Translations under genes and position numbers: made by a program
Notes under the pieces: generated by a model
Seen by the model: the letters and a program-made list of their open reading frames with translations, nothing else
Database searches by the model: none
Told to the model about the DNA's origin: nothing
DNA from: Paenibacillus sp. P25
GTDB lineage: Bacteria; Bacillota; Bacilli; Paenibacillales; NBRC-103111
NCBI GenBank assembly: GCA_024704175.1
Contig: CP085629.1
Span: 1,798,001 to 1,862,000 of the forward strand
Length of the DNA: 64,000 nt
Direction of reading: 5' to 3'
Part shown: positions 56,134 to 64,000 of the stretch, in pieces
Layout of the letters: the number at the start of each line of letters is the position of its first letter
Position numbering within the stretch: the stretch's first letter is position 1

Positions 56134-57724
56134 GTGCATATTACCGTCGAACAAGCGCTGACGATTTATCCTTTGTCCGAAGGGAAGCTGATTGCCGGCA
56201 AAGCCGGTACTTCCCGGATTGTGAAGTCCGTCAATGTGATGGATGCGCCGGATATTACCGATTGGATCAAAGACGGCGAGATGCTGTTTACAACCGCTTA
56301 TTTAATCAAAGACAGCATCGACGAGGCCGTCCGGCTGCTCCGGAAGCTGAACCAGCGCGGCTCGGCCGGTCTCGGCATCAAGCTCGGCCGGTTCTGGTCG
56401 GATGTGCCGGAGGAGATTCTGGAGGAGGCGGACCGGCTTGATTTTCCTTTGATCGAACTGCCGTTTCAATTCACATTCTCCGATCAAATGAAGGGATTGT
56501 TCCATGCCGAGATGCAGCGGAATACGAAGGTGCTTCATTCGGTCCTGGATAAGCAGAAAAAGCTGATGCAGTTCGCCTTGAAGCCCGATCCGCTGAATAA
56601 TTTTTTTCATGCCATTCTGGGTATTGTCGGGTATCCCTTGGCGGTGATCGGCACGCGGGGACATATTTTATTCAACTCCACTTCACATCCCGATTCGCAG
56701 CTGATCCGGCAGTGGCCATGGAAGGAAATCTGCCAATGGGTTTACACCGAGAAGGGGCGATATTATCGCGTACCTCTTTTGGAGAAAGAGCAGTGCATCG
56801 GTTACGCGTTGTTCTTTCCAACGGATGAACAGTTGATGAAGGTGGAGGAAGGGCTGTTTCATCAGGCGGCGGAAATCATATCTTATCATATGGGACACAT
56901 ATACAAAGAATATACGGACCATTCCGTGCAAAACGACCTGGGCTCGCTGATGGTCCGCTATTTGAAGGGGAGTCATTCGGCTGACGGTCTGAGAGAGGAG
57001 GCCGAACGTCTCGGCATTCCGCTGTTTCCGGGTGCTTATCAATGCATGCTGACCGTGGCGTCGGACGAAGCCGGACCGGCGGCGAAAGAGCGAGTCGCTG
57101 CGCGGCTTGAGGGAAGAATTGCAGATGCATCCGGAGCTGAAAGAGCGCCAGGTGCTTCATTTTTACATGGAGGAGGGTGTGTTCTCGCTGTTTGAAGCCG
57201 CTGCGTTCCCGGGCCATGTCAAGCTGGCGCAAATCGTGTCGGCCTGCGTCAAAGAGCTGGGGGCGGCCGAGGGCCGGACTTCGCTCCTCCGGATGGGCGT
57301 AAGCAACAAGAAGCTGAAGCCCGATGCACTGCGCCAGGCTTATCGGGAGTGCGCTGAAACCTGCAGGCTGGCTGACAAGCTTCAAATCAAGGAGCCGGTG
57401 GTGCAGTTCGAGACCGTGGAGCTTGCGTACTTGTTCCAGCATGTTCCTGCGGATCGGATGCAGCTGTACTGCGACGAAGTGCTGGGACCGCTGCTTGCGA
57501 AGGATCCGGAGTACTCGCACGAAATGCTGCGTACCCTGGAAACATTCCTGGAATATGACGGCCAGGTGAACGAAACCGCCAAGCAGCTGTATATTCACCG
57601 GAATACGGCGGCTTATCGTTTGGAGAAAATCGGTGAAATTCTGGAAGTGGACTACAAGAATATGAACGACCTGCTCCGGCTCAAGCTCGTCTTTGTGTTC
57701 AGACAAATGATGAACTCGGCATAA
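56134..57724 (+). pseudogene. pucR: PucR-family regulator of purine catabolism, one frameshift
   Basis: About 530 residues after repair. N-terminal PucR domain (about 1-125: ITVEQALTIYPLSEGKLIAG, MDAPDITDWIKDGEMLFTTA) and a C-terminal HTH_30 (YDGQVNETAKQLYIHRNTAA). The frame shifts near 57110-57118, where one G too many in GAGGGA explains it. Start GTG 56134, 8 bp after AGGAGGAGGG, in preference to ATG 56113. In Bacillus PucR controls purine-degradation genes; the cluster that follows fits this. Confidence 0.85.
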
Positions 57725-57749
57725 CCGGTAGACAAAGAGGGGGACATCC

Positions 57750-59081
57750 ATGCCGAAACTACTGATTAAGCAAGCGCAAATTGTAACCATGAACGCCGAG
57801 GATGAGATCCTGACGGGGGATGTATGGATTGAGAACGACCGGATCGTCCATATCGCTCCGCAGCTGAACGCGCTGGAGAAACAGGCGGACCGGATCATTA
57901 ACGGCAAAGGGAGAGTGCTTCTCCCGGGATTCGTGCAAACGCACATCCACCTGTGCCAGACACTGTTCCGCGGACGGGCGGATGATCTCGAGCTGCTTGA
58001 TTGGCTGAAAAAGCGCATTTGGCCGCTGGAAGCCGCTCATGACGAGGAGTCCGTCTATTATTCGGCGCTGCTCGGTATCGGCGAGCTGATCCGCAGCGGT
58101 ACGACGACGATCCTCGATATGGAGACGGTCCGGTACACGGAGTCGGCGTTCCGGGCTATCGAGGAAAGCGGGATTCGCGCCGTATCCGGCAAGGTTATGA
58201 TGGACCATGGCGACGAGGTGCCGGAGCCGCTGCGCGAGGATACGGACGCCTCGCTTCAAGAGAGCGTTGAGCTGCTTGAGCGCTGGAACGGACGCGCCGG
58301 CGGGCGGATCCAGTACGCTTTCTGTCCCCGTTTCGTCGTCTCGTGCACGGAGCGGTCGCTGAAGGAAGTCCGTGATTTATCCGCGCAGTATGGGGTAAAG
58401 GTGCACACCCACGCCTCCGAGAACCGCGGGGAAATCGAGCTGGTCGAAAGCGAGCGGGGCATGAGGAATGTGGTCTACCTCGATCATATTGGCCTTGCGA
58501 GCCCGCGCCTCATTCTGGCACACTGCGTTTGGCTGGATGAAGAGGAGAAGCGGATCATCCGCGAGCGCGGTGTGAAGGTGACGCATTGTCCGGGCTCGAA
58601 TCTGAAACTGGCTTCCGGCATCGCGGAGGTGCCCGATCTGCTGTCCGGGCATGTACATGTAGGGATCGGGGCGGATGGCGCACCCTGCAACAACAATCTC
58701 GACATGTTTCAGGAAATGAGAATGACGGCGCTGATCCAGAAGGTGCAGCATGGGCCGACCGTGATGGACGCCAAAACGGTACTTCGGATGGCGACGATGG
58801 GCGGCGCGGAGGTACTCGGGCTGGAGAAGGAGATCGGCAGCATTGAATGCGGCAAAAAGGCGGATCTCATTCTGCTCGATTTAAACGATTTTCATACGTT
58901 TCCTTCTTACGACGTCGATCCTTACTCCCGCATCGTCTATTCGGCGACCCGCGGCGACGTGGATACTGTCTTGGTCGACGGCCGCGTCGTCATGGAAAAC
59001 AAGCGCCATTTGACGATGGAAAAGGGGCTGGTGCTGAAGGAGGCGGACCGCTCGGTCAAGCGGTCGCTGGCAAGAATATAG
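57750..59081 (+). CDS. Amidohydrolase deaminase, purine type (5'-deoxyadenosine/8-oxoguanine/guanine deaminase-like)
   Basis: 443 residues. Metal-binding THIHLCQ (65, 67), HTHASEN, HCVWLDEEE and the SADGAPCNNN-like GIGADGAPCNN with the catalytic Asp. This is the MtaD/SsnA/TRZ subgroup that deaminates purine nucleosides or bases. Encoded directly after the PucR-like gene and before xanthine dehydrogenase genes, so a purine substrate (such as guanine or an oxidised purine) is the best guess. Confidence 0.88.
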   Translation: MPKLLIKQAQIVTMNAEDEILTGDVWIENDRIVHIAPQLNALEKQADRIINGKGRVLLPGFVQTHIHLCQTLFRGRADDLELLDWLKKRIWPLEAAHDEESVYYSALLGIGELIRSGTTTILDMETVRYTESAFRAIEESGIRAVSGKVMMDHGDEVPEPLREDTDASLQESVELLERWNGRAGGRIQYAFCPRFVVSCTERSLKEVRDLSAQYGVKVHTHASENRGEIELVESERGMRNVVYLDHIGLASPRLILAHCVWLDEEEKRIIRERGVKVTHCPGSNLKLASGIAEVPDLLSGHVHVGIGADGAPCNNNLDMFQEMRMTALIQKVQHGPTVMDAKTVLRMATMGGAEVLGLEKEIGSIECGKKADLILLDLNDFHTFPSYDVDPYSRIVYSATRGDVDTVLVDGRVVMENKRHLTMEKGLVLKEADRSVKRSLARI

Positions 59082-59103
59082 TTTCCCCAGGGAGGTGCAG
59101 TCC

Positions 59104-60194
59104 ATGGAAATGCATGAGCTGTTGACTGTGTGGATGGAGTCGGGACGTTCGGGGGTGCTGGCCACCGTAACGGAGGTGGAAGGCCATGCCTACCGGAAGA
59201 GCGGCGCTTCCATGCTGCTGCTTGAGGACGGGAGGCGGTTCGGGAGCATTAGTCCGGGCTGTCTCGAGTCGGACCTGGCGGAGCGTGTGCCGGAAATGCT
59301 GGGGCATGCCGCTGAGGAATGGGTGGAATACGATATGAGGCCCGAGGATGATCTGTCCTGGGGGAGATGATCGGCTGCGGAGGCCGCATTCGCGTGCTGC
59401 TCGAACCGCTGTCCGGCGTCTTCGGGCGGCTCATGACGGAGCTCAAGCGGCGGCTGGACGACGGGGAGTCCGCGGTGTTGGTCCGTTCTTTTGCGGATAC
59501 ATGGTCGGTGGCGGGCCGCAGGCTGGAGCGGATGACGGATTCTGAACTAGGCGATGGGAAAGTGCGAATGGCTCAGGGACGGGAAGGCGGCATCCTGACG
59601 GCGGCTTACCATCCCGCTCCGAGACTGCTGCTGTTCGGTGCGACCGACGATGCCGTGCCTCTAGCCGAGCTTGCGGCCAGGAACGGTTTTCGCGTGTTTG
59701 TCGGTGATTGGAGAGAGGGGCTGTGTACTGCGGATCGATTTCCCCGGGCCCATCGTTTTATCGGCTCCCCCGAAGCGTGGATGGAGGAGGTTGGAGTTGC
59801 GGAAAGGGATTATGCAGTCGTCATGAGCCATCACTTTCCGAAAGATCGGGAGCTCGTAGGACTTCTTGTGGGACGGAAGCTGAAGTATGCCGGGATTATG
59901 GGCTCGGTCACGCGGACCGGACGGTCGCTGGACGGTTTTCCGGTACCGGAATGGCTGCACTACCCGGCCGGACTCCGGATCGGGGCTGAGGGCCCGGCGG
60001 AGATTGCCGTCAGCATCATGGCGGAGCTGATACGCGTTCGAAGGCAGGGAGGACTACGCGAAGGGAGGAATGAAGCCTGTGGCGGCGGAGGTAACCGGGA
60101 TCTATTTGGCGGCCGGAGCCAGCCGGAGGATGGGCCGCTCCAAGCTCTCCATCGAGCTCGGGGATGGCGTAAAGCTCGGCGCTTTAGCCCTTGA
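59104..60194 (+). pseudogene. pucA: XdhC/PucA-type xanthine dehydrogenase accessory protein, one frameshift
   Basis: About 345 codons, with an XdhC N-terminal domain (GVLATVTEVEGHAYRKSGAS, SPGCLESDLA) and a Rossmann C-terminal domain (LLLFGATDDAVPLAELAARN, MGSVTRTGRS). Needed to insert sulfurated molybdenum cofactor. One G lost in the run near 59360-59365 separates the N-terminus from EMIGCGGRIRVLLEPL. The 3' end runs over the next gene by 116 bp and may be shorter if another base is wrong. First of a pucA-B-C-D order. Confidence 0.85.
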
Positions 60195-60765
60195 AGCCGC
60201 GCTTCAGTCGGAGTTGAACCGTTTGATTGTGGTGACCCGCTGGGGGGACGCCGGCGATTGGTCGCCGGAGTCGTTCACGCGGGCCGTGAAGGATGGGCGC
60301 GGGTTTCGAACGGTATGTGCGGATGCCGAGCTCGGGATGTCCCGCTCGCTGCAGTGCGGGCTTCGGGCTGCGGAGGCGGGCGGCAGGCCGGATGCCGTCA
60401 TGGTGCTGCTCGGGGACCAGCCCTTTGTCGGAAAGGAGTTGATCAGCCGTCTGGTTCACGCCTTCCGTACGGCGGAAGACGGGTGCGATTATTGCGCGGC
60501 TTTGCACCGGGCCGTACCTCGTCCGCCGGTGCTGCTGGCTCGAACTATGTTTGACGCGGTGAAAGGGCTGGACGGCGATGAAGGGGCGAGGTCGCTGCTG
60601 CGGCTTAAGGAATATCGCGGAATGCTGCTGGAGGATACGGCTCCGGAACGGTTTTGGGATGCGGATACTCCGGAGAATGCGGAGGAGATCCGCGTTTTTT
60701 TTTCAAAAGTACATGTGAGGTATATGTATACTTGCACAACATCCATCCTGAAATTCAGTCTGTAA
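60079..60765 (+). CDS. pucB: PucB/MobA-like NTP transferase
   Basis: About 228 residues. Nucleotide-binding GIYLAAGASRRMGRSKLSIE, then SRSLQCGLRAA and LLGDQPFV. MobA-like enzymes add a nucleotide (CTP/GTP) to molybdopterin, giving the cofactor of xanthine dehydrogenase. GTG 60079 fits the GGGAGG spacing; ATG 60070 touches it. After the family domain the C-terminus ends in an unusual tail after a run of nine T. Confidence 0.85.
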   Translation: MAAEVTGIYLAAGASRRMGRSKLSIELGDGVKLGALALEAALQSELNRLIVVTRWGDAGDWSPESFTRAVKDGRGFRTVCADAELGMSRSLQCGLRAAEAGGRPDAVMVLLGDQPFVGKELISRLVHAFRTAEDGCDYCAALHRAVPRPPVLLARTMFDAVKGLDGDEGARSLLRLKEYRGMLLEDTAPERFWDADTPENAEEIRVFFSKVHVRYMYTCTTSILKFSL

Positions 60766-60786
60766 CACAAATTTGCGTCATGATTA

Positions 60787-60816
60787 TTGACTTAATGGTG
60801 ACACAAAACCTATATT
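60787..60816 (+). promoter_or_regulatory. Candidate promoter for pucC-pucD
   Basis: TTGACT, 18-bp spacer, TATATT. It would allow pucCD expression from its own start. Motif match only. Confidence 0.5.
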
Positions 60817-60857
60817 TGGCATATGAATTGATTAGAGGAAGACCGGAGGGCGGGGCT

Positions 60858-61013
60858 GTGCGGACGATTGTGGAATTGGTGCAGCCCTGGCAGAGTGACT
60901 ACGGCACCGCTTCCGTCCCGGCGGACGGGACGGAGATCGGGAATGCGGCCGGGCGTGCGAACCCGGAACAAGCTGCATGGCCGGCTGTTCTCACAAGGCA
61001 TGCCGTACATTAG
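60858..61013 (+). CDS. Possible 51-residue protein between pucB and pucC
   Basis: GTG 60858 follows GGAGGGCGGG. Product MRTIVELVQPWQSDYG onward, polar and without motif. Could be a chance open frame. Confidence 0.25.
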   Translation: MRTIVELVQPWQSDYGTASVPADGTEIGNAAGRANPEQAAWPAVLTRHAVH

Positions 61014-61062
61014 AGAATTTTGATCATGAAAGGCCGGTTCCGGCGAAAGGAGGCTGCACACC

Positions 61063-61959
61063 ATGGCTATTGGCGTTTATGAGTTTTCTTCCGGACCGCA
61101 GGTGTGGCGGCCTTCCACACTGCATGAGGCTTGGGAGCTTGCGAAGACCTTGGGGGAGCATGCCGAATTCGTCGCCGGTTCGACGCTGCTGAGAACCCAG
61201 TGGGAATCGGGACTGAAGGCGATGGCGCCGCACTTCATCAGTCTGGAATACGTTCAGGAGCTGCACGGAATCAGCCTGGAAGAGACGGGGCGGGTTCGGG
61301 TCGGTTCGCTGGCCCGGTTGTCTGAGTGCCGTGAGCAGAAGGTATTGCCTCTGCTCGCGGAAGCAAGCCGGAACGTTGCGGCCCCATCGATTCGAAGGCT
61401 TGCCACGCTGGGCGGCAATATTGTCTCCGGCACGGGCGATGCGCTTCCCGCGCTGCTCGTGCAGGATGCGGAGCTGGTGTGGTTTGACGGAAAGGAGAGG
61501 CGGACCGGCTCTCTGGCAGACTGGCTCGCCTTAAAGGCAGAAGGGGCAGAGGAAAGAGGGATAAGGATCCTCGTCGAGACGGTGGTCGAAAGAGAGCAGG
61601 GCGCTGTGCCGGACGGCCTGCGCCTGGGCTTCTACCATAAGGTGGGGCGGAGGGAGATGTTCGTTCCTTCCCTCGTCACTGCAGCCGGATACGGCCTCTG
61701 GCATCGGGACGGAAGCTGCGCCTGTGTGCGCCTGGCGGTCGGCGGCGGTTCCTCCATTCCCCGGCGGCTGTTGGAGACGGAAAGGCTGCTCGCATCCAGG
61801 ACTTTAAATTCCGGTCAGCTGAAGCAGGTGCAGCAATCGATTCTCGAGGAGTCTATCGGATGCTCGGATGCTTTTGCCACGAAGGAATACCGCAGGCTTA
61901 CGGCGGCGAACCTGATCGTCTCGGAGCTGTGGAAGCTGCTGAAATCTATGGATGTTTGA
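61063..61959 (+). CDS. pucC: Xanthine dehydrogenase FAD-binding subunit
   Basis: 298 residues. FAD-binding AEFVAGSTLLRTQWESG and AAPSIRRLATLGGNIVSGTG with the family's TIGGNI-like motif, then a CO-dehydrogenase-type C-terminal domain (LRLAVGGGSSIPRRL-like). Transfers electrons from the iron-sulfur subunit to NAD. ATG 61063 has an excellent GAAAGGAGG. Confidence 0.9.
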   Translation: MAIGVYEFSSGPQVWRPSTLHEAWELAKTLGEHAEFVAGSTLLRTQWESGLKAMAPHFISLEYVQELHGISLEETGRVRVGSLARLSECREQKVLPLLAEASRNVAAPSIRRLATLGGNIVSGTGDALPALLVQDAELVWFDGKERRTGSLADWLALKAEGAEERGIRILVETVVEREQGAVPDGLRLGFYHKVGRREMFVPSLVTAAGYGLWHRDGSCACVRLAVGGGSSIPRRLLETERLLASRTLNSGQLKQVQQSILEESIGCSDAFATKEYRRLTAANLIVSELWKLLKSMDV

Positions 61960-61999
61960 CCTTGTTAGGAAGTCCCGGCTTCAGAAGGAGGAGATCAAT

Positions 62000-64000
62000 A
62001 TGCTGCTGGATAAAACAACCTCCGGCGAGCGCTGGCGCGTGCGTCCCGACGGTCCTGCGAAGGTGGGCGGCGGCCTGGAGTACCTGACCGATAAACGGAC
62101 GGAAGGGATGTTATACGGCAAAATCCTGCGCAGTCCGTATGCTCATGCCCTGATTCGTTCGGTGGATACGGAGCGGGCGGAGCCGCTGCCCGGTGTCCGG
62201 GCTGTCATTACATGGAAGGATGTGCCCGGCATGAACCGGTTCGGGATCGCCATTCCCGACCAGCCGGTGCTGTGCGAGGACCGGGTGCGCTATATCGGGG
62301 ATGCGGTGGCCGCCGTGGCGGCGGATACGCCGGAGATCGCGGAACGGGCACTGGAACTGATCAAGGTGGATTACGAGCCGCTCCCTGTGCTTGACGATCC
62401 GGAAGAAGCGCTGCGCCCGGAGGCGCCGAAGCTGCATCCTGCAGGGAATGTGCTGCACCGGACGAACTATAAACGGGGCTCGGCCGGGGAGGCATTTGCA
62501 AGCTGCGCGCATGTTGTCGAGGAAACTTATTACACGCCCCGGCAAATGCATACGTACATGGAAACCGAGGGCGGTCTGTTCGTTCCCGAAGCGGCCGGCC
62601 GGCTGGCGGTATTCGCGCCCACACAGCACGGCTTTAAAGACCGGATGCAGCTGTCCCGCATTCTGGCCGTTCCGGAGGAGCATATCCGCGTCGTCTCCAG
62701 CCCGATCGGCGGTTCGTTCGGCGGGAAGGATGAGCTCAACATCCAGCCCTTCGGGGCGCTCCTTGCGCTAAAGAGCGGCCGCCCGGTGAGAATTCATCAG
62801 GACCGCTGGGAGTCGGTCCGTGCCGGGCTCAAACGCCATCCGATGAAAATCACGATGCGTACGGGGACGGATGCCGAGGGCCGTCTGGTCGCTCATCAAG
62901 TGCGCATCATAGCGGATACCGGGGCCTATGCCACCCTCGGTCCGGCGGTGCTGAATTTCGCCACGGAGCATACCATGGGGCCTTACCGGATTCCGCATGT
63001 CGATGTGGAAGGCGTGTCGGTCTATACGAACAACGGCATTTCCGGTGAATTTCGCGGCTTCGGCGGCAATCAGGTGATTTTTGCGCTGGAAGGTCAGATG
63101 GACCGGCTTGCGGAGAAGCTCGGGATGGACCCTTGGGAGCTGCGGCGGATCAATCTGCGTCATAAGGATGACCTGGGTCCGATGGGGCAGCGGATTGTGG
63201 CTACGGACGGTGCTGCACAAGTATGGGAATCCGTCGCGCAGTCGCCCATCTGGCTGCGGCGGGAAGCGGTGAAGGAGAAACCGGAGTCGCCGTGGATCCG
63301 GCGCGGGATCGGCGCTTCGATCGCCATGCACGGCTCGGGCCTCGGCTTCGGGTCGCCGGACTTCGGCGGCGGGCGGCTTACCTTGAACAAGGAAGGCAGG
63401 ATCGAAGCGGCCTTCGGCTATGAGGAGTTCGGTCAAGGCCTGCTGGCGTCGCTGGAGATCATGCTTTGCTGGAGCATTTCCAGCGCCGGGCAGACGATAT
63501 CGCCATGGTGATCGGCGATACGGACCGCGTGCCTCACAGCGGCTCCAGCACCGCCTCCCGGGCGACGACGATGATGTGGCAGGCACTGCAGCGCTTGAAG
63601 CCGCCGTTCCTGGCCAAGCTTCTTGGGCAGGCCTCCCGGCTTCTCGGGGTTCCGGCGGAACGTCTGGCGACCGGTCCGGGCGGGATCTGGCTGGCGGAGG
63701 ATGCGGCCGGCACCGGCAGTCCGGAAGGGCCGCCGCTGAGCTACGCAGAGCTGGCGTCGCGGGCGGCGGAGCCGATCCGGGCGGACTGCCAGTTTCATTT
63801 TCCGACGACGCCGGATGCGGTGATGGGCGGACATTATTTATACACGTATACCGGCGTTGCTGTGGAAGTGGAGGTCAATACGCTGACGGGCCGGGTGAAG
63901 GTGCTGGACCAATACCATGCCGTGGCGACCGGGCCGGTCGTGAACCCGATGGGATACAGGGGGCAAATCGAGGGCGGCGACCACATGGCGATCGGATTTA
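62000..64000 (+). pseudogene. pucD: Xanthine dehydrogenase molybdenum-binding subunit, one frameshift, 3' end outside window
   Basis: About 667 codons present; the full subunit is near 750. ATG 62000 follows AAGGAGGAG. Molybdopterin-binding motifs PIGGSFGGKDELNIQ and GEFRGFGGNQ are intact. The frame is lost near 63460 (one base) and resumes with HFQRRADDIAMVIGDTDRVP and PHSGSSTASRATTMMW. Oxidises hypoxanthine and xanthine to uric acid with the FAD and iron-sulfur subunits. No 2Fe-2S subunit gene (pucE) is seen up to the window end. Confidence 0.88.

Larger units (their letters stand above)
60766..61062 (+). other. Gap between pucB and pucC
   Basis: 297 bp with a promoter-like pair at 60787-60816 and a possible 51-codon gene at 60858. 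No further signal. Confidence 0.5.

Noticed and set aside
56876..58018. 380-codon minus-strand open frame opposite pucR
   Set aside because: Shadow of the PucR-like and deaminase genes; no motif.
1..64000. tRNA, rRNA, CRISPR array or complete insertion sequence
   Set aside because: No cloverleaf, regular spacer-repeat array or transposase motif was seen on either strand.

Overview
The window looks like chromosome of a moderately high-GC, endospore-forming Firmicute of the Paenibacillaceae (Paenibacillus-like). Pointers are a LiaG-LiaF-LiaS-LiaR envelope-stress module, a Spo0E-type peptide, a YpdA-type bacillithiol disulfide reductase, a Zur regulator with matching operator-like sites, NfeD plus flotillin, Lpl-type sugar transporters, strong AGGAGG-type ribosome binding sites and frequent TTG/GTG starts. 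I see no tRNA, rRNA, CRISPR array or complete insertion sequence.

Layout: 0-1.8 kb, end of a sugar ABC transporter and a mannonate dehydratase-like gene. 1.9-5.3 kb, liaGFSR-like operon. 5.8-9.4 kb, a C45-type amidohydrolase, an AraC regulator and a membrane-anchored alpha/beta hydrolase. 9.4-14.1 kb, a sirtuin and a lower-GC stretch of small membrane proteins, a nucleotidyltransferase, PadR and VanZ. 14.2-21.4 kb, secreted SH3-like protein, lipoprotein, an Lpl-type sugar ABC transporter, polysaccharide deacetylase and OsmC. 21.7-26.7 kb, topoisomerase III, DUF4395 and hemolysin III proteins, and a TIM-barrel-like protein. 26.8-29.0 kb, zinc homeostasis (CobW-type GTPase and Zur) and csaA. 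29.2-35.5 kb, sulfur acquisition (sbp-cysTWA, hydrolase, yezD, ssuE). 35.6-39.3 kb, polar amino-acid ABC transporter and an M20 peptidase. 39.4-44.3 kb, small genes and two tandem secreted paralogues. 44.4-46.4 kb, a lone ABC ATPase and ypdA flanking a 274-bp palindrome. 46.6-55.8 kb, RbsD/FucU, a phosphodiester glycosidase, NfeD-flotillin, a MATE pump, uridine kinase, DUF2264 and GNAT. 56-64 kb, a purine-catabolism cluster (PucR-like regulator, deaminase, pucA-pucB-pucC-pucD order), cut by the window end before any pucE.

The most important caveat is that about 18 genes are broken by single-base indels (about 22 in total, mostly deletions, several in G or A runs), with normal coding on both sides of each break. 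This pattern is best explained by sequencing or assembly error rather than by gene decay. I list these loci as pseudogenes over their full extent and describe the reconstructed protein.

The strongest regulatory signals are two Zur-box-like sites around the CobW and zur genes, a pair of 19-bp palindromes upstream of the PucR-like gene, and a perfect 16-bp palindrome upstream of the lia operon. The most striking non-coding object is the 274-bp full-length palindrome between the lone ATPase gene and ypdA.
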